From Phycisphaerae bacterium RAS1 (GTDB taxonomy: Bacteria > Planctomycetota > Phycisphaerae > UBA1845 > Fen-1342), in NCBI GenBank assembly GCA_007859745.1, contig SMLU01000002.1, positions 302,942-366,941 on the forward strand: a stretch of DNA of 64,000 nucleotides, read 5' to 3'. Both the position numbers and the translations under genes were made by a program. The notes below the pieces were generated by a model that was given only the letters and a program-made list of their open reading frames with translations, was not told the DNA's origin and did no database searches. Shown piece by piece: positions 27,032-35,060 of the stretch (its first letter is position 1; each line of letters opens with the position of its first letter).

Positions 27032-28603
27032 TTACGGAGCGCCGTCGTCGCCGGGGAGCGGCAGTTCGACGCCGCGCCACACGCCCAGCAGCGGGCCGCC
27101 CGGCCGATTCGGCGCGTCGTCCCAGCGGCCGCGGAGAACGCCCTGCGGCTCCTTCTCGGCGTCGAAGTACTGACCCCGGAACACGCCCAGCCCGAACCGC
27201 CCGCGGCCATACACGCCGCGCACGTAGCCGATCAACTCGCCGTCGGAGTTGAGCACTCTGCCGTAGAAGCGGCCGCGAACGCGCGGGCCGGGAGGCTGGT
27301 CGCCGTCGCCGGCCGCGTCGTCCTCGCGCGCCACGTAGTGGCCCATCAGAACGCCTTCAACATCGCCGCCCGCGGTCCGCCAATGCGCCGCGAACACGCC
27401 GCCGCGGCGGTCCGGCTCGCCATCGCCGTCACTGTCGATCGGCCGCGGCAGGTGCCAGCCGCGCAGGAACCCGAACCGTCCGTCGAGGTCGATGCAATCC
27501 TCGACCGTGGCGCCATCCACCGCCGGGTCGTCGTCAAAGCCGACCTCGTCCGGGTCGATTTCGTCGTCGCTGGGCAGAGCCGGCTCGTCGGTCGCGGCGA
27601 TGTTGCCGAAGTCATTTGGCTCGAAGCGCACGTCGGGCATGCTGCCCGCCTCGCCGCAGATGCTGAAGCCGGCCCAGCGGCCTGCGAACACTCCGCCGGG
27701 CTTGTCCTCGACGTCGCGCCAGTGCCCGCGGACGACGCCGACCAGACGCTGGAATCGGTCAAACCAGCGGCCCGCGAACAGGTGGCGGCCGTCCGCCGAG
27801 TGGCCGTAGCGCCCGCGCAGAATCCCGCGGAACCGGCCGTTAAGATCGACAATCTTGGCGCGAATGAGGCCGCCGCCCACGATGCCCTCGGGCAGGTTGT
27901 CAGGGTCGATGGGAATGTAGACGCCGCGCAAGGCCCCTACCGCGTCGTTTTCGTGATTGAACCAAAGCCCGCGAATGACTCCACCGACGCGATCCGGATC
28001 ATCGCCGTCGCGCTCGGGAATCCAGCGGCCGCGCACGCCGCCCGTGACCTGCGGATCAGGCAGGTCGCCACGGCGTTCGCCGACGTCGCCGGCGATGGAG
28101 CCGGTCGAGACATCGATCCGCGCACCGCTCGCATCGGTGTAGAGCGCCGAGTTTTCGCCGAAGTACGGCGGGGAGTCAGCCGGCGCGTCAAACTCGTCCG
28201 CTTCATCCGTCGCCGCGGCAGCGCCGAGCAGGGCGAACACGCCATCGTCGGAGACGCCCGGCGTCCCGCCATCGCCGTCGGTTCCGCTTCCGTTGTCGCC
28301 GCTGCCGTCCGTCGTTCCGCCGCCCGGAAGCGCACCGTCGCCGCTGCCGTCGAGGGCGTCATCTGACGTTCCGCCGCCCTCGCTGGTGGTGGTGCGCGTG
28401 TCGCCCCCCGTGTCGGAACTCGAGTCGCCTGTCGCGGCGCCGTCGTTGGTGTTGTCGGAAGCGATGCGGTCGATCGCGTTGTTGATCGAATCAGTGACCG
28501 AGGCTGCTTCGGGGCATCCCGCCAGAAGAAGCGCTGAAAAGATGATTCCGAGGGTCGAGGAGAGAAAGAACCGGACGCGCCGGTCGGCGCTGGTGCGACG
28601 CAT
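27032..28603 (-). CDS. Repeat-containing lipoprotein (RGxW/GxFRG motifs)
   Basis: 523 residues. The start at 28603 follows AAAGGAG on the minus strand. Signal peptide with lipobox LLAGC at Cys30. Residues about 45-135 are a Gly/Ser/Thr/Asp-rich linker. The rest has about ten short repeats, each with a strand carrying G(V/I)xRGxW or GxFxGRW, e.g. VRGRWIPERDGDDPD, GALRGVYIPID, FAGRWFDRFQRLVGVVRGHW, GVFRGQYFDAEKEPQGVLRG. They suggest a beta-rich repeat domain, with frequent Asp-Gly turns. I know no named family for it. Probably outer-membrane attached and outward facing. Confidence 0.7.
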   Translation of the reverse strand: MRRTSADRRVRFFLSSTLGIIFSALLLAGCPEAASVTDSINNAIDRIASDNTNDGAATGDSSSDTGGDTRTTTSEGGGTSDDALDGSGDGALPGGGTTDGSGDNGSGTDGDGGTPGVSDDGVFALLGAAAATDEADEFDAPADSPPYFGENSALYTDASGARIDVSTGSIAGDVGERRGDLPDPQVTGGVRGRWIPERDGDDPDRVGGVIRGLWFNHENDAVGALRGVYIPIDPDNLPEGIVGGGLIRAKIVDLNGRFRGILRGRYGHSADGRHLFAGRWFDRFQRLVGVVRGHWRDVEDKPGGVFAGRWAGFSICGEAGSMPDVRFEPNDFGNIAATDEPALPSDDEIDPDEVGFDDDPAVDGATVEDCIDLDGRFGFLRGWHLPRPIDSDGDGEPDRRGGVFAAHWRTAGGDVEGVLMGHYVAREDDAAGDGDQPPGPRVRGRFYGRVLNSDGELIGYVRGVYGRGRFGLGVFRGQYFDAEKEPQGVLRGRWDDAPNRPGGPLLGVWRGVELPLPGDDGAP

Positions 28604-29307
28604 GGTTGGCTCCTTTGTGTGCTTGCGTGTCGGTCCGTCTGACCTGTTCAACGCCGGCGGCGCGGGGATATTGCGTTACGCGCGCGGGCCTCCGGAGCCG
28701 CAGGTTTCAACCCGCGCGCCGTATCCCGGCAAACCCGCGACCCAGCGGACTCGCGGCGCGCCGGCTAAAGCCAGCGGCTCCGGGGGCAGAGTCGTTTGGG
28801 CGAGAGAAACGGCCGCCAGATTTGTCATGCACCCGGCGGTCCGCATGGGGTGCGTGACAGTTGTGGCGGGCACGCGATTCATCCGTCCCCGTGGCCCGCT
28901 TGAAACGGCGGATTCGCACCAACGGTGCGTCCCAGCCACAGCCCAGGGCATCGCCCTGGGTTGCGGACGCGCAAGACGCAAAGCCCTGAAGGGGCGCGCC
29001 AGCCGCTGCGTTCGAGCGCCCTTTCAGGGCTTGGTTAGAGCGCGACCCAGTTCCCGGGGTGTTGCCCCGGGCTCTGACTATCATCGGCCCCTTTGGGGCA
29101 AAGAGACGGCCGCATGATCACATCCTCGCGCAGCACCTCGCTGCGGGCCGTCGGAGTGCGCGCTCCCGGCCGGCAGAAGTGTCAGGCACCCTCCGTATAC
29201 GGGTATACGACAATTCCGTTGCTCGGAGTGACTCGTGCGGTGTAGGATTGCGCCGTCGCCGTTCTCCGCGGCGCCGCGCGAGGGCGCCGGCAGTTCGGAG
29301 GGTCGCC
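28604..29307. other. 700-base gap rich in short palindromes
   Basis: No real gene is visible. Hairpins include GCCCTGAAGGGGC/GCCCTTTCAGGGC (about 28981-29030), CCCAGGGCATCGCCCTGGG (about 28944-28962), GGGGTGTTGCCCCGGG (29056-29072) and GGCCCCTTTGGGG (29084-29097). Such CCCAGGG...CCCTGGG palindromes are often repeated in planctomycete genomes (recollection). The promoter of the following gene must be in the last 150 bases. Confidence 0.5.
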
Positions 29308-31137
29308 ATGTCACGCCATTCGTTTGCGTGTTGGACGCTTGCGTTGCTGCTGGCGATGAGCCGGCCGGCGGCCGGCCAGTCAGACTCTCAAGCCGTGGGG
29401 TTCGTTCCGCACGAAGCGCCAAGCCGACATGGACACGTCAGAGCCGTCAACCCCGGCCGCTCGCGTCCGCCGGAGACGCTTCGTGTCCAACCCTACAAGA
29501 GCGTTCAGGTCAACGTCGACGCCAACGGCGATAACATCATCGACGACGCCGCGAACGAACCGTCGATCGCGGTTGATCCGGTTAATCCGCAGCGGATCGT
29601 GATCGGCTGGCGGCAGTTCGATTCGATCTTGTCCGATTTCCGACAGGCCGGATACGCGTACAGCCATGACGGGGGCGAAACGTGGACGTTTCCAGGCGTG
29701 ATTCAGCCGGGCGTTTTTCGCAGCGATCCGTGTCTGGGCGTTTCGCCGGATGGAAGCCGGTTCTACTACTACAGCCTCACCATGGACCCGCTTTTTCGCT
29801 ATTGGCTCTTCACGTCATTGGACGGCGGAGTGACGTGGGGGTCGGCTGTCGATGCCTATGGCGGCGACAAGGGGTGGATGGTCGTGGATCGCACGGATGG
29901 ACCAGGTCGCGGCAACATCTACGCCTACTCCAATGCTGATGACTACTTTGTCCGGTCCTTGGACGGCGGGCAATCATTCGACGCGCCAACACCACCACCG
30001 ATTAACACAGCGCCTCAGTGGGGAACATGCACCATTGGTCCGGACAGCTCGGTCTATCTATTCGGCACGGCCCCCGCGGAAACATCGCCGACGTTCTACT
30101 CGGCGCGCTCCAGCAATGCATGGAACGCCGCCGAACCACCTTCGTTCGAACTTCGTCGTACGTGCGACCTGGGTGGCCGCAACCGGAATCTCGCTGCGTA
30201 TCCAAATCCCGGAGGCCTGTCGGGCATGCAGTGGATCGTGTGCGACACGTCGGACGGACCCTACCGCGGCTACCTTTACGCCGTCTCGCCGATCTATTCG
30301 TCGGGCGCGTCGCCGCCCGACGCCCTGGACTTGCACTTCATCCGCAGCGTGGATCGAGGCGCCACGTGGAGTCAGCCCAGACGGATCAACGACGATCGGC
30401 CAGGCGACAGCGCGTGGCAGTGGTTCGCGACAATGTCCATCTCTCCGGGCGGGCGGCTTGATCTGGCGTGGTGCGATACGCGCGGATTCAGCGAGGACAT
30501 CCTGCACCCTTCGGCGTCGCGCGTCTATTACGCGTGGTCAGGCGACGCGGGCAGCACATGGTCGCGCGGCGTGCCGGTCAGCCCGGTATTCAGGACACCG
30601 CTAGGCTACCCGCAAGGCCAGCTCAAGATGGGAGATTATGTCCACATGGTCTCCACCGAGGATGCCGGCCACCTCGCCTACGCGGCGACCTTCAGCGGCC
30701 AGCACGACGTCTACTACGTTCGCCTCGGCGACTGCAATAACAACGGCGTGCATGACGGCCTCGACGTCGCCCGCGGCGCGTCGCTTGACGCCAACGGCGA
30801 CGGCGTCCCCGACGAATGCGGACACTTCATGGCCGACCTCAACTGCGACGGCTACGTGAGCGCTCTCGACGTGAATGCGTTCACCGCCGCCGTCCTCGAT
30901 CCGGACGGATACGCCGCAACCTACCCCGGCTGCGACATCCTCCTCGGCGACGCCAACAGCGACGGTGAAACGAACGTGCTCGATATCAACTGGTTCGTCG
31001 GGTTGCTGATCGGGGCGGCTGACACCCCGTCGAAAAAGTGTAGCCCGGCCGCCCTCGGCCGGGTCTTGGTCGGGGAATTCGCCTACTTCGCGCGGCTTCG
31101 TCGCGTTTTTCAACGGGCTGCTGACACCCCGTCGTGA
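29308..31137 (+). CDS. Secreted Asp-box (sialidase-like) protein with dockerin tail and repeat-derived extension
   Basis: 609 residues, ATG preceded by CGGAGGG. Signal peptide ends RPAAGQ. At least four Asp-box motifs of sialidase/Vps10-type propellers are visible: SHDGGETWTFPG, SLDGGVTWGSA, SVDRGATWSQP, SGDAGSTWSRG. A linker DCNNNGVHDGLDVARGAS then a dockerin-like tail (NCDGYVSALDVNAF, NSDGETNVLDINWF). Unlike all its relatives the protein does not stop after LLIG. It continues 34 extra residues (AADTPSKKCSPAALGR ... AADTPS) through an insert flanked by a 15-base direct repeat. No catalytic sialidase residues (RIP motif) are seen. Confidence 0.82.
   Translation: MSRHSFACWTLALLLAMSRPAAGQSDSQAVGFVPHEAPSRHGHVRAVNPGRSRPPETLRVQPYKSVQVNVDANGDNIIDDAANEPSIAVDPVNPQRIVIGWRQFDSILSDFRQAGYAYSHDGGETWTFPGVIQPGVFRSDPCLGVSPDGSRFYYYSLTMDPLFRYWLFTSLDGGVTWGSAVDAYGGDKGWMVVDRTDGPGRGNIYAYSNADDYFVRSLDGGQSFDAPTPPPINTAPQWGTCTIGPDSSVYLFGTAPAETSPTFYSARSSNAWNAAEPPSFELRRTCDLGGRNRNLAAYPNPGGLSGMQWIVCDTSDGPYRGYLYAVSPIYSSGASPPDALDLHFIRSVDRGATWSQPRRINDDRPGDSAWQWFATMSISPGGRLDLAWCDTRGFSEDILHPSASRVYYAWSGDAGSTWSRGVPVSPVFRTPLGYPQGQLKMGDYVHMVSTEDAGHLAYAATFSGQHDVYYVRLGDCNNNGVHDGLDVARGASLDANGDGVPDECGHFMADLNCDGYVSALDVNAFTAAVLDPDGYAATYPGCDILLGDANSDGETNVLDINWFVGLLIGAADTPSKKCSPAALGRVLVGEFAYFARLRRVFQRAADTPS
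31018..31134. repeat. In-frame insert with 15-bp flanking direct repeats
   Basis: GCTGACACCCCGTCG at 31018-31032 and again at 31120-31134. The 87 bases between start AAAAAGTGTAGCC and end CGCGTTTTTCAACGGGCT, so CCCGTCGAAAAAG and CGTTTTTCAACGGG form inverted ends. Removing one repeat plus insert (102 bases) restores a stop right after the dockerin. Confidence 0.75.
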
Positions 31138-31243
31138 TTGGGGCGGCGGGTTACGGCGCCGTGCCAGCCTGCGGCGGTCGCAAAGTCCACCGCCGGAAAA
31201 ATGACAGCATCGAGACGTCTTTCCCGCTCCATTGGACACCACG

Positions 31244-32884
31244 ATGAATCTGCAACGCAGTCGATTCCACTTGACATTCGTTCTGGCCCCCCTGCTCGCG
31301 GCGTCGCTTCACGCGGCCGACGGCTTCCCGCTGGGAGTCGCCGCCGGAGATGTCACCGATACGTCGGCGATTCTCTGGACGCGCGCCGACGATCCCGGCG
31401 ACGTCACGGTGCAGGTCAGCGACGATCCCCGCTTTGATTCGCTCGTGTTCAACGCCGTCGCCGCCGTGGGCGCGGATGCCGACCAGACCGTTCGATTCGA
31501 AGCGACCGGGCTAAGGCCAGCCACGCGCTATTACTACCGCTTCACACTTGCCGTGCCGGCGCAGGACTCTCCCGCCGGCGAACCTCCGCCCAGCCAGACC
31601 GGCACATTCAGCACCGCTCCACCGCCCGCCGCAGCTACGCCGCTGCGATTCGTCTTCAGCGGTGACTCGAATTTTCAGGTCGCCCCGTTCGTTATCCTGT
31701 CGCACGCCGCGCGCGAGAGCGCCGACCTGTTCATCTGGTACGGCGACACGATTTACGCCGACGTCCCGGCCGCCGGGCAGGGCGTCGCGACCACGCTTGA
31801 CGACTATCGCGCGAAGTACCGCCAGCTTCGCGGCGATCCGCACGTGCGAGAAATTCTGAGCGAAATGGCCGTGCTGGTCGGATGGGACGACCACGAAGTC
31901 GGCAACGACTACGCCGGGCTGGACCCGTCGCTCTCGCGCAGCCAGCGCGACGCGGCCTATCAGGCGTTTTTCGAACACATGCCGATCCGCCGCGACGCCA
32001 CGGACCCGACGCGCACTTACCGGCGGCTGCGCTACGGACGCAATGTCGAGGTTTTCGTGCTCGATACGCGGCAGTACCGCGACATCGACGCGGGCGCGGC
32101 GTGCAACAACAACCCCGATCCGGAAGGCCTGCTTCTCGGCCCCCTCGGCATCGACCGCGCTTGCGTGGAAGCATTGCGCCAGCCGCGCGAGTTGCTCGGC
32201 GCGGAGCAGTTCGACTGGCTCACGAGCGGCCTGGCCGAATCGACCGCGACAATCAAGTTCGTCGTGAACTCCGTGCCGCTCTCCAACTTCGCCATTCTTC
32301 CATACGACCGATGGGATGGGTACGACGCGCAGCGCAAGGCGCTGCTGGAATTCATCGATGCCGCGGGCGTCGAAGGCGTCGTCTTTCTGACGACCGACCT
32401 GCACAGCAACTTCTACAACCCGGACGTGATGCGCCATTTCCGCCTGTATCGGCCGGACTACGCGCTGAGAAGCGGCGTGCAGGTCGCCGAGCTGGTCGTC
32501 GGCCCGATCGGCACGAGCACGTTCTCGCAGACGCTGCGCGGCATCGCCGACAGACTGCTGGGCGGCCCGGAAAGCCCGGCGGCTCAGCTCGTCGGGGCGG
32601 GAGGCGAAGCGCTGGCGCTAGGCAAGCTGAACCAGCGGAACGGCTTCCTCTTCGCCGAGACGGATCGCTACGCGTATCTCGTCGTCGATGTGAGCGCGGC
32701 CGGCGAGGTCGACTTCACCTATCGCGGCGTCACGCCGGAATCTGCGCAGCAATCCGACGCGGAGATCGAGACGCTGTATGAAGCCCGCCTCGCCCCCGCC
32801 CCGCCGCTGCCCTGCTGCCTGCCGCTGTTTGTCCTGTCCACGTGCGCCGTGTTCCTTCGTCGGACTTCGTCGCCGCGGAGCTAG
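31244..32884 (+). CDS. PhoD-like metallophosphatase/alkaline phosphatase, secreted
   Basis: 546 residues. Signal peptide ends LHAADG. An N-terminal fibronectin-like domain (VAAGDVTDTSAILWTRADDP, LRPATRYYYRFTL) precedes the PhoD catalytic domain. Metal-binding motifs are visible: FSGDSNF, YGDTIYAD, GWDDHEVGNDY, DTRQYRD, VVFLTTDLHSNFYNP. This is the PhoD/PhoX-like calcium-iron alkaline phosphatase pattern acting on extracellular phosphodiesters. The C-terminus (LPCCLPLFVLSTCAVFLRR) is a hydrophobic segment plus basic residues, possibly a sorting or membrane anchor. ATG 31244 is used; a TTG at 31232 is possible. No phosphate-regulation box was recognised. Confidence 0.88.
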   Translation: MNLQRSRFHLTFVLAPLLAASLHAADGFPLGVAAGDVTDTSAILWTRADDPGDVTVQVSDDPRFDSLVFNAVAAVGADADQTVRFEATGLRPATRYYYRFTLAVPAQDSPAGEPPPSQTGTFSTAPPPAAATPLRFVFSGDSNFQVAPFVILSHAARESADLFIWYGDTIYADVPAAGQGVATTLDDYRAKYRQLRGDPHVREILSEMAVLVGWDDHEVGNDYAGLDPSLSRSQRDAAYQAFFEHMPIRRDATDPTRTYRRLRYGRNVEVFVLDTRQYRDIDAGAACNNNPDPEGLLLGPLGIDRACVEALRQPRELLGAEQFDWLTSGLAESTATIKFVVNSVPLSNFAILPYDRWDGYDAQRKALLEFIDAAGVEGVVFLTTDLHSNFYNPDVMRHFRLYRPDYALRSGVQVAELVVGPIGTSTFSQTLRGIADRLLGGPESPAAQLVGAGGEALALGKLNQRNGFLFAETDRYAYLVVDVSAAGEVDFTYRGVTPESAQQSDAEIETLYEARLAPAPPLPCCLPLFVLSTCAVFLRRTSSPRS

Positions 32885-32906
32885 CGCCGCGGCACGATCT
32901 CCTCTT

Positions 32907-32958
32907 GGGGAGCATCGGCGTCCCGCCGGTGCGCACCGGCGGGACGCCGATGCTCCCC
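32907..32958. repeat. Perfect 52-bp palindrome
   Basis: GGGGAGCATCGGCGTCCCGC... 26 bases followed at once by its exact reverse complement. The same 26-base arm occurs at 45239-45264 and 45307-45332, with a 42-base spacer. A GGCCACAAAGGGCTGACGCT half-element of the GTAGCGTCGG family follows at about 32965. Confidence 0.85.
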
Positions 32959-32995
32959 ACTGTGGCCACAAAGGGCTGACGCTACAGGCGGGGTG

Positions 32996-33907
32996 CTAGT
33001 GGCGGAATTGCGGCGTCCACGCCACGTCGGTCCGGTTCCCGGTCCATAGCGTGTTGTCGCCGTCGAGCGCGTAGCTGCTATTGGCGTTGAACGTGTAGCC
33101 CAGCGCCTTGGGCGAGCGCGAATCGGCGTGTGCGTCGACCCACAGCACGCTCGATTTACCGCGGTGCCGCGGATCGACCGCCGTGCGATGGTCCGGCAGG
33201 CCCGCCATTTCGCCGTTCATGGGATCGACTCGCGGCGGATCAAGATTAAACCCCTCGTTGCCCAGCCGGTTCGCGTCGCCGGTGTTGTTGCCGTAGGGCC
33301 CGCGGTCGCCGGGCGCTTCGCTCGCGGCAGTGCCCATGCAGTCCGCGACGGCAACTGTGTCGGCCGCGTGCCTGATGCGGTAAACCTGAACCGGCCAGTT
33401 CTTGAATGAGCTGGGGTTGGCCGAGTCGCTCAGGCGGGAGTTGCCGATGAACTGGTAATTGTAGCCGTAGCTGCCGTTGCGTTCGTCAGTCCAATCGGCG
33501 GCGCTGGGGCAGACGTAGATCGGACTGGCGTAGTTCTGTTTGTCCCCCGGCTCGCCGAAGCGATCCGTGGTGTTGCGGCAAAGCTGCGGGTCGGCGAAGG
33601 CCGGCACACCGACGCCCATGCTCATCATCGCCAGGAACGTCGGGCGGTATTTTCGGCCGCCGCGCACGTCGGCGTTCCAGTTGCAGTCATCCAGTCGCGG
33701 CAGGCGGCCCGGCACGAGGATGTCGCCGTTCTCGTTGGTATACATGGTCAGCCCCTGGCCGAGGGCATGCAGTTGCGCGACGCACTTGGTGCCGAGGGCG
33801 GCCTGCCGCGCCGACGCCAGCGTGGGCAGGAGAATGCTGATGAGTAGTGCGATGACAGCGACCACGACGAGCAGCTCGATCAGCGTAAACGCATTGCGGC
33901 GGAACAT
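32996..33907 (-). CDS. Type IV pilin-like prepilin protein (H-X9-D type)
   Basis: 303 residues. N-terminus MFRRNAFTLIELLVVVAVIALLISILLP is a class III prepilin signal with the conserved Glu at +5 of the mature protein. The rest is a large globular domain with a C-terminal HRGKSSVLWVDAHAD: His, nine residues, then Asp-Ala in place of the usual Asp-Gly of the planctomycete H-X9-DG proteins. Family members are secretion pseudopilins; this is the only one here and no other T2SS/T4P gene is near. The start at 33907 is the only one giving the pilin signal. Confidence 0.85.
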   Translation of the reverse strand: MFRRNAFTLIELLVVVAVIALLISILLPTLASARQAALGTKCVAQLHALGQGLTMYTNENGDILVPGRLPRLDDCNWNADVRGGRKYRPTFLAMMSMGVGVPAFADPQLCRNTTDRFGEPGDKQNYASPIYVCPSAADWTDERNGSYGYNYQFIGNSRLSDSANPSSFKNWPVQVYRIRHAADTVAVADCMGTAASEAPGDRGPYGNNTGDANRLGNEGFNLDPPRVDPMNGEMAGLPDHRTAVDPRHRGKSSVLWVDAHADSRSPKALGYTFNANSSYALDGDNTLWTGNRTDVAWTPQFRH

Positions 33908-34144
33908 GGAATCTCCACTTTGCCGGCTCTAGCGCAGGGAGCCGCCCCACCTCGGGCTCGCACTCAAGCACCCGCACGCGATCTTATCCTGAACGCCCGG
34001 TCGACGTCACGCGGATATTCCGCGAACCCCGCGAAACGTCCGTGGTATCGGCTTCCAGCCGTTTAGCTCGCTGTTTCTGCATGCTTCCAGCGGCTGAGCC
34101 GAGCGATTGCCCAACCCCCGCCGATCCCCGATAGTGTGCTCGGA

Positions 34145-34858
34145 ATGGCTGCAACCCCCGCCCCCACCGCCGCTTCACCGCCGCCCAAGCCGCTCCTGCT
34201 GGCGGACGCCATCGCCAAGTCCTACGCCACGCGCAGCGGCGACCTCGCCGTGCTGCGCGGCGTGTCGCTCGCCATGCGCTGCGGCGAAACACTTGCCATT
34301 ATGGGCCCTTCCGGATCGGGCAAAAGCACGCTGCTGAGCATCCTGGGCACGCTCGAACCGCCCACGTCCGGCCGGCTGACGATTGACGGCGTTGATCCAT
34401 TCAAGTTGCCAGAGCCGAAACTGGCGTCGTTGCGGAACCGGCGAATCGGATTCGTCTTTCAAGATCATCACCTGCTCCCGCAATGCTCGGTGCTCGAAAA
34501 TGTCCTGCTGCCGACGCTGACCGAGTCCGACGGCAAGGGCGACCGCAACCTGCCGCGGGCGCGCGAGCTGCTGAAACAAGTCGGGCTGATCGCCAGGATC
34601 GACCACTTGCCGTCAGAGTTGTCCGGCGGCGAGCGTCAGCGCGTCGCGCTGGCGCGGGCCCTGATGCGCCGCCCGGCGGTCGTGCTGGCCGATGAGCCGA
34701 CGGGCAATCTCGATCGCCGCAGCGCGGAGGCCGTGGGAGAGCTGCTGGCGGAGCTGCCGCGCTCGGAGGGGGCAGCGCTCATCGTCGTTACGCACAGCGA
34801 GCGCCTGGCGCGCACATTCGCCGTCGTGCGAGAGATGAACGATGGCCAGCTTGCGTAG
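34145..34858 (+). CDS. lolD: ABC transporter ATP-binding protein, LolD-like
   Basis: 237 residues. Walker A GPSGSGKST (54-62), Q-loop FVFQDHHLLPQ, signature LSGGERQR, Walker B VVLADEPTGNLDRR and the H-loop VVTHSERLA are intact. The DEPTGNLD motif and length match the LolD/FtsE-type (MacB) ATPases that drive lipoprotein release or peptide export. No permease gene (LolC/E-like) is adjacent. The first 18 residues are Pro/Ala-rich. ATG 34145 is followed by MAATPAPTAA; a start upstream is not supported. Confidence 0.88.
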   Translation: MAATPAPTAASPPPKPLLLADAIAKSYATRSGDLAVLRGVSLAMRCGETLAIMGPSGSGKSTLLSILGTLEPPTSGRLTIDGVDPFKLPEPKLASLRNRRIGFVFQDHHLLPQCSVLENVLLPTLTESDGKGDRNLPRARELLKQVGLIARIDHLPSELSGGERQRVALARALMRRPAVVLADEPTGNLDRRSAEAVGELLAELPRSEGAALIVVTHSERLARTFAVVREMNDGQLA

Positions 34859-34861
34859 GGG

Positions 34862-35000
34862 CCGGGGAGTGCGGGCGTCCCGCCCGCTTCGGCGGGCCAA
34901 AGCGCTTGCGAATATTTGGGTGGGACGGGCGTCTCGCCCGTCCTGCTGTCTCCGGAACGGGCAAGATGCCCGTTCCACCCGAATAAAGTTCACAGTCTCT
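34862..35000. repeat. GGGCGTCCCGCCC-family palindromes
   Basis: GTGCGGGCGTCCCGCCCGC near 34869 and GTGGGACGGGCGTCTCGCCC followed by GTCC at 34919-34942, plus GAACGGGCAAGATGCCCGTTCC (34957-34978). The same motif is at 62827-62852 and, in five tandem copies, inside the hydrogenase beta gene at 44531. Confidence 0.7.
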
Positions 35001-35060
35001 CCCGCCCGCGTCGAAGGACGCGACGCCAGGAACTTGCAGGTCTAGCGCCGCTTCCACCTG

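Noticed and set aside
28650-29117. Open frames in the 700-base gap
   Set aside because: They are Arg/Pro/Ala-rich in all frames, lack ribosome sites and cross palindromes.
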